A stretch of 64,000 nucleotides of DNA from Sodiomyces alkalinus F11 (Eukaryota; Ascomycota; Sordariomycetes; Glomerellales; Plectosphaerellaceae): positions 2,721,691 to 2,785,690 of the forward strand of contig NW_021167082.1 in assembly GCF_003711515.1 (NCBI RefSeq), in the 5' to 3' direction. Positions within the stretch are counted from its first letter, which is position 1. Each line of letters opens with the position of its first letter. Shown here one piece after another: positions 11,871 through 22,180 of this stretch. The notes beneath the pieces are model-generated. The model had not been told where the DNA came from, ran no database searches, and saw only the letters and a program-made list of their open reading frames with translations. Both the position numbers and the translations under genes were made by a program.

Positions 11871-12220
11871 CGGGGCTAATTATATAACCTACTCTATAAT
11901 GCTAAATAACCGTAGATATGCAAAAACACCTATAAAACGACTGCTTTTTATTTTCTATAGCATTTATTCGTTTCTTCTACGCTATAACGACTTTTGTATT
12001 ATTATTTCTTTAATATCGTAAAAAGCTATTTTTCATTATATTAATTGCGCTTTATCACTCGTAATTAACCGTCGATTTCTTCCTATAGTCGTTAGTATTA
12101 GCTTCTTTTATTCCCCTATATTCCTCTCCAACTATCTCCCAGTAATAAATAGCATCGTCGTTAAGTAAGTATTAGGCATAAATAAGTACTATACCCTCCT
12201 TAAACGCGTTAATACTAATT

Positions 12221-12442
12221 AGTAGCTTACCTTATAGATAAGGCCGCTATATTCGCTTTTACGGGGGCTATATATATAATCCGATTATCTAACTATACTA
12301 TATAGATAAATATACTAAGTAATATATACTTAGTAGCTTACCTTATAGGTAAGGCCACTACGCTTACCCTTATTGGGGCTAAGTATATAACCAGATTATC
12401 TAACTATATTATATAAATATATATACTAACTAATATAGATAA
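12221..12442. repeat. Imperfect 111-bp tandem duplication
   Basis: Two adjacent units start at 12221 and 12332, both beginning AGTAGCTTACCTTATAG. They share the downstream blocks AAGGCC, GGGGCTA and AGATTATCTAACTATA (one mismatch) in the same order. Divergence is mostly transitions, as expected from RIP after duplication. Confidence 0.8.
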
Positions 12443-13551
12443 GTATTATTATTTTATAGACAGTGGCTACTTATTACTATTGATTTCTAAAATATTCTAA
12501 AAATATAAAATCACGAAGATGCTTTCTACTAATATATATGTATACTTCTAACCCCTTTTTGGATTTATCTTTATTTTACTTTACTTATCTATTATTTTTA
12601 CTCTATTCAACTCCTATTCACTTTATTCTAATAGTATTTATACCTTGTATTAATATAGAAGAGTATAGAGGTTTTCCCCGGAATTTACCCGGGTTTTCCC
12701 CTCTATAGCCACCCGAGCGAGACTATATAGCCTAAATAGGCTCCTATAAATTAGATAGGGTAACGGAGTAAGATAGATAATAATAATAATAACCTTTTTA
12801 TTAGTTATTGTAGAATTTTACTATGTATTATCTATTATCTCTGTCTTATCTGTTTTATGTATTATATTTTATATTTAGTTCATTTTAATAGTTTATACAC
12901 TTTTCTATTTGTTTTTTAGACATAATTCTACTTGTATTTTATTCTACTTTCCTACTATAGTTTTATTCTAATCTTCCTAATTAATATATTCTCTATTTTA
13001 TTTATCTATTTATTATCTATTTATATTCTATTTCTTATTCTATTTCTTATTCTATTATTATTCTATTTCTTTTCCTACTTCTATTATATTTCTTATTCTA
13101 TTTTTATTATTCTATTCGGGAAGAAGGGTGCGGTACGTCTTACCGTTAAAGGTCTTATCTTCGTTAAGGATTATATCTTTAATAGGAATAATATCCGGCA
13201 GGTATAGTAGCCACACGCGGAAACTATTCGAGGAGTAGTATCTAACGTGATAACCGATCTATACCTTCGGTTCTAGTCTTTATAGGCCGTTCCTTTTAGC
13301 TTAGACATCGCGCGCTTTTATAAAGACTTTATAGCCGTATACTTATAAGTGCGTAAGGTTAGGTTAATAGTCGCGTAGGCATTCGTATAGCGTCTTCCAC
13401 TTATTAATATATCGTGGGGTTCTATAATATACATATATAGTAGTCTTGAAGATCTTAGGCTAGATAGACGTAGGCAGATTAGCCCGTATCCTTATAGCCC
13501 TCGCCCTTCTTTTAACGATATCTTTAATCCGTTCTATAACGCCGTTTTAAT

Positions 13552-13926
13552 TATTAGATAGGTAGTTATAAGGCGTAAGAAGGTAGTAGCGAGAGGGTCT
13601 AAAAGGGAGCAGGCGTAGATTAAGTGGTGGTCACGACTTAGTCCGAACGTAGGTGGTCCTAAAGAATCAGAATAATCGCTGCCCTCTCTATACTAAGGAG
13701 GGGGCACTATATAAGCATTATATACTCCTCGGCTAACGCTAGTATAGTTAAACGGATATCGTAAACGGATATCCACGCCTAAGCCTAGGCCATGGCCCTA
13801 CACAGTAGTATCGGCCTAGGGTAGCCGTGGCTATATTAAGATAGGAGCCCGGTTTTATCTATACGGGAACCCATCGTGGTCCTATTATATACCCGGCCTC
13901 TATCTCCTAGGTAGGGGTACCTAATA
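13552..13926 (-). repeat. B1 LTR (3' LTR relative to pol)
   Basis: This is the direct repeat of 21416-21789, and matches the inverted copies at 28811-29184 and 44080-44453. Differences from its partner are mainly C/T and G/A. Confidence 0.92.
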
Positions 13927-14629
13927 GGGCGACCTCCCCCGGAGTGCTCCTATCCTTAGGAACGGCTAGTACTAGATAGGGCTACTTTTCCCGATTATAC
14001 CTAGCGTCGGCCTATATCCCCCCCCGTCCTTCTATCACTAATTCTATATATAACCCCATTATAGGCCTATTATAGTCTTACCCTTAGTCTATTACTTTAT
14101 TCCCGCTATCCTTTTATTACTAATCCCGTATATAATCCCGTTATAGTCCTGTTATAGTCCTATCCTTAATCCCTCGCTCCTATACTATAGCTAGCGTCGG
14201 CCTCCTTTATATCCGTATAAAGAACCGGCGCTAATATCCCTTTAATCTAAATAAAAAGCTAGCGCCGATATCCTTTTAATCTATATAAAGAACCGGCGTC
14301 GTTATATAACGTATCTATAAATAGAAATTTATCTCCTTCCTCTTATGCCCTTTTTACCCTTATACCTTCTTTAAAGGCAGGAACGGTAACTACGTGCCCC
14401 TTAAGGGGGATATCTTCCTTAACGCCTTTACTACTCTATTATCTTCCGTTTTCCTCCTTCTTTACGCCTCCGATTTTTAATTTTTTTATTAATATCCGCC
14501 GCGTTCCGTAAGTTAACCCTTATAGTGTTTTCCTTATAGGAGTAGGGCGTAATAGTTATTCTAGTAGTCGTTAACGTGTCGTAGTACTATTATTCTTATA
14601 ATTTTCCCTATTATCTTATAAGTATCCTT

Positions 14630-16190
14630 CTAGCGTCTCTCCGTCCTAGGAAAAATAACTTATATAGCTTCGCTAACTACCTTATATAACCTCCCTCGCC
14701 TACCGCTATTATATCTCTTAAAGAGACTAATAATAATAATAATAATAATAATAATAAGCGGCTAGTATCTAAGCTAATAGCTAGTAGCGCTTCTAAGAAG
14801 CGTAGAATAGCGACGGCTATAGCGTTATCGTCGTCGACTACCCCTTATTAAGAGGTGGTGGATATTAGGGAAAGGGCCTCCGGGGGCTTAACCCTTAAGG
14901 ACCCTTACTCCCGCTACGCTGGCTAACTAGCTAAGATTAATTTTAGTAATAAGACGTCGCGCTTACGGTTTGAGTTATACCGGTACTCCGGTGCCGTGTC
15001 CGCTAAGTATACCTTTTACTTTAGGTATAATAGTCGCTATTATAATAAGCTTCCTACTATAGGCCGTAACACGGCTATCTAGTTATAAAAGGTCCTTATT
15101 ATCACCGCTACTAAGGATAGGATAAACGATAGCCGTCGGGTAAGTTCTTTTTTAAGAATAACCCTAATATAGGCATATACTAACCGTGCTATAGACTATA
15201 GCTATAGAGTACTAAAACGTCCTTAAGGCCTCCTTAGGTAAGCTTAGGAGGGAGATAACCTTTACCGCCGCCGATAAGTCTTATACCGCTTATTAGGCGA
15301 AGGAAGAAGTTAATAACGCCCGCTAGAAAATAGCGGATAAAATCCTAGAATCTCTTTAGAATATAGCGTTATCGCTTTACTAGTATATCAATTAATAGGA
15401 TTAATAGATAGCCGTATAAGAACGCCTCGCTATCGCCTTTAAGAGGGTTATTACTAGTATAGCGTATAACCCCCCGGTAATCCCCCCTCTTAATACACTA
15501 CTAACTTCTCTTCCTCTCCTACCTTCTCTTCCCTAGCTAGATATCCCCCCTCCCGCCTTTACGCCCTCCGACTTATTCGCCGACGATAACGATAATAACG
15601 ATAATAATAACACGTACTAAGGCCCTCCTAACCCCTATAACGTCCTTAAGTCTAAGCCCGCGACGTATACCCCCGCGCTAAAGAAAAAGGCGCCGGCTAA
15701 GAAAAAGGGCACGCCTAAGAAGATAACGCCTTTAATACCCTTACCGAAGAAGAAGAAGAAGCAGTAGAAGGCTAAGCCTTTTATTATTCTCTCGGATAAC
15801 ACGCTATCTACTAACAGGTAAAAGGTAAAAGGGGATAATACCTATATAAGTAGAAGTGCTATTACTATAGGGTAAAGCGAGGTATATATCAAGCAAAATA
15901 GGGAGGGCCCTTAAGCACCTATACCCTTAGATTCGGAGTTAGAGAGTTATGCCAATAATCTATAACCGTAGTAGGTATCCTTAGTAGGTAAGGATTATAC
16001 CGAGGATCTATAGCTATAATAGGTAGTTAAAGGTATATACGGAGGATTAAGTAGGGGTTACGCCGAGGATCTATAATTATAGTAGGCGGTTAAAGGTATA
16101 TACAGAGGATTCGGTGTGGGTTATACCGAGGATCTATAGCTATAGTAGGTGGTTAAAGGTATATATAGAGGACTGGTTTTTTTTTTTTTT
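14630..16190 (+). pseudogene. Antisense accessory ORF of gypsy B1, unrecognised protein
   Basis: This frame lies between the 3' LTR and the end of pol, on the strand opposite pol. The order in the reading frame is: an Asn run (AAT repeats at about 14730-14756), a basic stretch SASKKRRIA, a Tyr cluster YTFYFRYNSRYY at about 15007-15045 that probably replaces Cys/His (TGY/CAY to TAY by RIP), a 55-nt intron 15140-15194 (GTAAGT, ATACTAAC, TAG), a helix-rich region (AKEEVNNAR..KIADKILESL), a Pro-rich stretch, an acidic SDLFADDNDNNDNNN, a Lys-rich KKKAPAKKK..KKITPLIPLPKKKKKQ, then 21-residue repeats. The intron is phase 0 and restores the same frame. In-frame stops are TAA or TAG, consistent with eroded Gln codons. 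The copy in B2 has the same order. The function is unknown; the zinc-binding character is inferred, not shown. The exact start is not resolved. Confidence 0.72.
15940..16170 (+). repeat. 63-bp tandem repeats, in frame (21 codons), in B1
   Basis: Three good units start with TATACCGAGGATCTATA or close variants near 15990, 16053 and 16116, and each continues into GTTAAAGGTATATA and GAGGA. A degenerate unit precedes them (about 15945-15985). The period of 63 nt keeps the reading frame of the accessory ORF, repeating [TA]-EDL-x-L..VKGIY residues. A run of 21 T (16177-16197) follows. Confidence 0.85.
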
Positions 16191-16399
16191 TTTTTTTAAA
16201 TATAACTTATAGGGTACGCTCGCTTACTACTTTAATTATACCCCCTTAATAGTCCTATCGTGACTTATAACCGTGTAACCGCCTAAGGGAAGGAGATAAA
16301 AGAGAGGGAAAGATGGATAGAAGAAAGGAAACGCTTAACTAGTTAAGGGGGTAGACCGAAGAAGAATAGAGAAGGAAGACTTAGCGCTATAGTCCTATA

Positions 16400-19300
16400 A
16401 TACTCCCGCTATATTAAGCTTTTACTTAAAGTAGGTGTTAATAAGCTTATCCGGTATATTACGTTTTAGCTCCTATATATTGTCCTCGTTATTATAACCG
16501 GCCTATTTAATAAGGTATTAGCGCTATCTCCCCTAATAGCGATAGTTTAAAATTACTTCGACCTTATATTTATTAGAGTCCGGTTCTATATTGATATCCC
16601 ATAATTCGGGTATCTTTTTATCGCGGGTCCTCTATAGTTTCAGTAAGGAGATAGGGAAAATGTTATAGATCATTATAGTCTTTAGGAGGGCGAGTTAATA
16701 CGCTAGTCTATACGTGCCTATAACCTTAGTAATTTTATACGGTCTAATAAATTCATCGCTAAGTTTCTTCGAAGGCCTACGCTATCGGACATTCTTTATA
16801 AAGAGTAAGACGTATTCGTTAACCGTAAATTATCTCTAGGTCCTCCTATTATTATAGTATTATTCGTATATTCCTTAGGCTTTTTTAATTAGGTCTATAA
16901 GGGAGCGGCGGCTAGCTACGAGTTACTCCGCGCGTGTCTTAGTCTTAGCTAAATTAACCTCCCTCGCCCTAAGTAATTAGATTTTATTAGGGCCCCTCGG
17001 GTTATAACCTATTAGTACGTCCGCGGGTATTCGTTATATAGCGGAGTACTACGCCGTGTTATAAGTAAATTCCGTAAAGGCTACACGGTTTATCTAGTTA
17101 TCCTATTCCTAATAGCTGAAGACCCTAAGGTAGTATTCTATATTCTGGTTCTATCTTTTTATCTAGCTATTAGTCTACGAGTGCTACGCTATAGATAAGC
17201 GTCGCTTAGTGCTAAAGTAACGGTAAAGGGTAGCCTAAAAACGGCTTATAAATAAGGACCCTTAGTCGGATATAATCCTATTAGGAACCCCGAAGGTTCG
17301 AAAGATATAATACTATAACGTGTCCGTAAGTCCCTTAGTAGTAAGGCTACTACTTATAGGGATATATAACGCGTACTTCGTTAAACGGTATATAATAATA
17401 AGAATCGTGTCGCATTTCCTACCCTTATTATAGATAGGCGGTAGTCCCGTAATAAAGTTAATTAAAATCTCTGCAAAAGGACGATCTAGAATAAGAAGAC
17501 TCGCTAGCTCGCCGTATAGCTTATAATACCGCGGTTTTATTCGTTAGTATACTATATAGGTAGGTATAAATTTTCTAATATCTTAAGGGAGGTAGTCCTA
17601 AAACTAAAAGCCCGATACGCGCTTCACGGTATAAGTAACCCCGTAATAACTAGTACTAGGTCTATCGTGGAAAGGTTATAGCACTTTATCTTATAGCCCT
17701 GAATAGTTTAGCAGGAATACTTATGCCCTAAAACGGAGGATACCCTTAACGTCTCTTAACTAGTATCCCTTTATAGCTATATCGCCGTGGACCTCCTATT
17801 ACCGGTTATAGAAAGGGTCTTCGGCTTATACCTCGACGACCTCTTGAACTAGGGTAGGGTCTATTAGCGCTATAGGTATATTTAGATTCGTGGATACTAT
17901 AGCGTTATTAGGGTTTATTATTACTATAGGTATATCTAGGTCGTATACGGTTCCTATACTAATAGCGGCGAGAATAAACTTTTTAGAGAATAATTCTACG
18001 GCGCGGGTCCGATCTACGATTAAGGACCGTTTATAAGGGGTATACTACGGCTTCCGCGAGAGGGTATTAGCGGGGTTTAATATACCAGGCCTATACCTAA
18101 TTTCGAAGTAAAAAGGGGCTAGTTCTTCTAGCTATCGGGTATACTACCCTTTAAGCTTTAGCTTATTAAGAAGGTAATATTAGTTTAGGTAGTCTATTAG
18201 GACCACGATAGGGCTTTAACTATAAACGATATAGTACCGCTATATTCGAAATAATATAATTATTACTATTAGCTTAGAATCGGGTATACTATAGTTTAGC
18301 TCTACGCTACGTAACTTTTAGGATATAAACGCGATAGGTCTTTATAAACTATCTTTTTATTAGCTTATTACCGCACCGATAGCGAATATAGAAGTATCGG
18401 ATTTAATACATATAGGTAATACTGGGTCGAAGTATTATAGCACCGGAGCCTCCTAAGATACTAGTTTTAACTATTTAAATACAGTATAGGTATAAGGGGA
18501 AAGGCGTAGGAGCCCGGATTAGGCACGCTTTAAAAAGTCGGTAAGGGGGGTAACCACCTTAGAATAATTTTTAATAAAGCGCCTATAAAACCTAGTAAAA
18601 CCGAGGAAGATTTAGATCTTCTTAATACTATTACGCGTTTCCTAATCCCGGATAGCCTTAACCCGTACGGGGTCTATATATACTCTATTAGGGCTATAGA
18701 TAAAACTAAGGAATTCTATATCGCGAGTCTTAAATTCGTATTTATCGGGGTTAGCGTAGAGGGACTACGCCCGGAGCCTAGCTAGGACTTAATATATATA
18801 CTTTCGGTAATCTTCTAAGCTATTATTATAGATAAGGATATTATCTAGGTATATAATATAGATCGTATTAACGTGTCTGGCGAGGGCTTAGTTAATATAT
18901 TATTAGAAACTAGCGGGGGTATTAGTTAGGCTAAAAGGTATTATAAGGTATTCGAAGTGGCCGTATTCTATATAGAAGGCTATTTTCTATTCGTTGCCCG
19001 CGTTAATCCGGAGCCGGTAGTAGGCGTCCTTAAGGTCTAGCTTAGTATAATACTACGCCGAGGATAAACGGTCTAGGATCTTATAAATTAGTAGTAGAGG
19101 GGTGCGGTCTTTAACGGTCACCTTATTTAATCCCCTATAATCTATATAAAGGCGTAACCTACTACCCTTCTTAGGGATAAATAGGATAAGGGCCCTATAA
19201 GGACTAGATAATAGTCGGATCTAACCCTTACGGACGGCGTCCTGGATATACTAACGGAGGACCTCGAGCTTTTATACGGCTAATAGGTAGATAAGGCCGA

Positions 19301-21300
19301 AAGGTAGCTTTTTCCTTTCCTCGATTTTAATTACATAGTCCTATCGTTAATAGGCGGGGAGCCGTCCGGTATTATTAATATCGAATATATTAGCGAAATC
19401 TTAGTATTATTTAGGGAGGATAGCCGACTTAGGGGGGGGTACTAGATTAAGGGGAGTTACCGGATTAGGAGGATAGGGGTTAATATCGTGGCCTACCCTA
19501 GCTACGCGTTAGATTAGTATAGAGGAGGATAGGGTTAAAGCTATTATAGCCTCCCTTATAGCTTTCCGTAATTCTTATCGGCTTAAGATAATATAGAGGT
19601 TAAAGCGTTCTAGGGAGTAATTCTAGGTACTAGTTTACTAATCGATTATAGGGTTAACGGCTATTAGCCACGGTCGTCCTCGGATAATTCGGGAGTCTTT
19701 AGGGTCTAGGTTTATAATATAAAGTTTAACGCGTTATACTTTTCTTTATTTCTAGCGGTCGGTTACGAAGATAAGCCGAGTAACGGAGCTAAGGGTGGAT
19801 TTCTATTTATCCGTGATCTAGGATATAAGGAGGGGGGGTTTAGATAGGACTTAGTCGAGACCTAGAAGATATTAGTCTAAAACGTTAATATCGGCTCCCC
19901 TATCTAGGAGAGCCGGGGTCTATACCTATTCCCTGCCTCTACGGAGGGAGATACGCGCCTTTACCGGTATAATAATAGTAGCTATTGCTTAAGGCGGGGT
20001 TAGTTCCTAGGCTATCTCGCCTATAATATAACTTACTATTAGGCGTATCGGCGAAATAGCTAGTTTATTTAGATTAGTATAAGTAAGGGAGGGGTAAATA
20101 CTAGCGTAATAACCCTTTTAGTTATAGTTAAAGTTTATAATAAGTTTAATCGGGGTATAAAGGGGCTTAGTCTAATCCTATAAATCTCCCGTGCTCTTAG
20201 TGGTTCTAGGGCTTAAGGTCGCCGGTATTCTAAGGAGGTTTCCTCGGCTATAGTTAGTATAAGGGGTAAACGGCTATTATCCCTTTACTAAGGGCTTAAT
20301 TTTTAGTTACTCGGCCCTTTTATATTCCTTATTATATTTTAGGTAGGTTTTCGGTATTCTATACGTGGATAAGATATACTCCCGGATTAGGGGTAGGACT
20401 CGAGTAAGAACTATCTAGATCCGCTATTAGTCCGGTAGGCGATTAAGGAGTTCCGCTTCTAGGGCTTCCTACCGCTAGATAAACTTCGTAAAGGGTTCGC
20501 CTAGCTTTTAGTCCGAATGGTTATTAGTTTATATCTATAGGGCGACCTTAAGTAAATATATATCGTAATTATCGACTTATTCGCTTAACTAGGTTTTTAG
20601 GGCCCCTTAAATAACCCGGGACGAGTTATTATCGTAGGCGTGCCGGAGGTAAGATTATTATCTTTCCTTAAAGTAATTCGGTAAAGAGGCTATAATATAG
20701 TAGTTCTTCGAGGCGTTATTAGGAAGGCTATTAGGGTTAATCATAAATCGTTACTTTATTTCCTAGATAAACATTCGGTATTTTACCCACGACTCGCCGT
20801 TCTACTTAGGGACCGCGTAATTAACCTGTACCTATAAGGAATTAGCCCTAGATCTAGTAGGGTTCCGGGGGAGATTAGTATTAACGTGGCCCTAAATAGT
20901 AGAAGAAAAGGGGGTAGAGGATTAGGTGTTTAGGACGGAGCGATAAGGCTCCGCGATACGTTATCGTATAATAGTATAGCCGTTAAGGTTAGGATAAGTC
21001 AGGGAACTAGCCCTAATAGTTTTAAGGGCGATAAGTCGGTCGAGTTTATACTTCCGTGCCTTTAACGCCTCGAACTATTTAATCCGTTCCTTAACCTATA
21101 CGTCGGTTAGCTAGTCGTGGGGGATGCCCTTATAAGGATAGGGTAGGCGGAATAGGGTAAGGGTAACGGGGGGTACTAGATGCTAAGGGGATAGGGGGTA
21201 AGGATTAAGGTCTATCTCTATCTAGGGCACGCCTTAGTTATGTTATACCTAGATCGTGGAGGCGCCTAAGCTAGAAGGATTATCGATATTTAGCGGTAAA
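16400..21300 (-). pseudogene. gag-pol of gypsy B1 (RIP-broken)
   Basis: Read from high to low coordinates: the gag end near 20095-20140 has an eroded CCHC knuckle (NYN-x-KGYYASIYP pattern). The aspartic protease is near 19880-19910 (GAD-I motif, same place as 30735 in B2). RT lies about 18600-19450 with Y-L-D-N-I-L, RNase H and integrase about 16700-18400, and a chromodomain about 16440-16630. The second catalytic Asp of RT is Asn, and stops occur throughout. The protein would have been the Gag-Pol polyprotein of a chromovirus; the domain assignment rests on motif order and the intact neighbouring copy B2. Confidence 0.8.
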
Positions 21301-21415
21301 AGGTTAGAGGGGCTAACTATATTATAAGTCTTATTATTCTTATAGGAAGATATCGTTTTCCTATTAATACTCCTTAACAGTCCTTATACCCTTTAGAAAG
21401 GTAGAGCGATTATTA

Positions 21416-21789
21416 TATTAGATAGGTAGTTATAAGGAGTAAGAAGGTAATAGCGAGAGGGTTTAAAAGAGAGTAGGCGTGGATTAAGTGGTGGTCACGA
21501 CTTAGTCCGAATATAGGTAGTCTAAAGAATTAGAATAATCGCTACCCTCTCTATACTAAGGAGGGAGTATTATATAAGTATTATATACTCCTCGGCTAAC
21601 GCTAGTATAGTTAAACGGATATTGTGAACGGATATCCACGCCTAAGCCTAGGCTATGGCCCTGCACGGTGGTATCGGCCTAGGGTAGCCGTGGCCACGTT
21701 AAGACAGGAGCCCGGTCTCGTCTATACGGGAACCCGTCGTGGTCCCGTTATATACCCGGCCTCTATCTCCTAGGCAGGGGCACCTAATA
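21416..21789 (-). repeat. B1 LTR (5' LTR relative to pol)
   Basis: The partner of 13552-13926 starts TATTAGATAGG and ends GCACCTAATA, followed by the TSD TTAAT. Confidence 0.92.
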
Positions 21790-22180
21790 TTAATCTTCTA
21801 AGTAGAATATTAACGGCTAGTCTTCTACCCCCTTAATAACGAGGAAAGTAACGACTTCTAGGTACTTAAATATCTTAGAATCGGCCTGTAGAATATAAAG
21901 CCTAATATCGAATTAAGTCTTAAGCAGGGCAAAACCGTCTTTTAACGTATAAAGAATAGAGCTTTAATCTCTTTTCTATAAGTAGTAATCCTATATAAAA
22001 CCTATATATATATCTATAATAAAGATAATAGACTTATATAGGCCGCCTAGCAATTCCGACTCTTTTAGATCGTGAAAATTAATAGCTAGGGCCTCTCCGG
22101 GCTTTGACGGGTAAAGAGATAGTATCCGTCTAATCTATATAGGTATTTACAATTACCTATATACGTTATAGTCGGCGGTG

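Larger units (their letters stand above)
9451..13134. other. Degenerate repeat block, contents unassigned
   Basis: Normal sequence gives way to RIP-like sequence near 9590. A plus-strand frame from about 10521 to 11824 can be followed for some 430 codons, and its last third (about 11590-11820) is fairly open and protein-like, with acidic residues. The density of TAA/TAG stops is no lower than chance for this composition, however, so I do not call a gene. 12540-13120 is an A/T-rich low-complexity stretch (TTATT and TATTCT units); the frame 12932-13207 in it is spurious. Confidence 0.5.
13552..21789 (-). mobile_element. Ty3/gypsy chromovirus copy B1, full length, RIP-dead
   Basis: The 8,238-bp element is bounded by LTRs at 13552-13926 and 21416-21789 (about 375 bp), with ends TATTAG..CTAATA (pre-RIP form TGTTAG..CTAACA inferred). 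The TSD is TTAAT on both sides (13547-13551 and 21790-21794). gag-pol runs on the minus strand: gag, protease, RT with a YLDN box at 18835-18857, RNase H, integrase and a chromodomain near 16440-16630. An additional ORF runs on the plus strand at 14630-16190. It is inserted in copia fragment A3. All frames carry many TAA/TAG stops. Confidence 0.92.
13135..22180 (-). mobile_element. Copia family A fragment (A3), split by gypsy B1
   Basis: 13135-13551 plus 21790-22180 line up with the integrase region of copia A2 (about 55090-55880) and A1, without LTRs. The shared text includes the stretch around GGCTAGATAGACGTAGGCAG (13460-13480) and TACCCCCTTAATAACGAGGA (21826-21845). The interruption is exactly gypsy B1 with TSD TTAAT. 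The reading direction of the fragment is minus. Both ends are truncated within the element, so A3 is a remnant of about 0.8 kb. Confidence 0.8.

Noticed and set aside
11860..11880. Helitron 3' end (hairpin plus CTAAT)
   Set aside because: No Rep/helicase remnant and no TC start seen; CTAA-T is a short, common motif.
12932..13207. 91-codon open frame of Ile/Leu/Phe/Tyr
   Set aside because: Product of an AT-rich low-complexity stretch.
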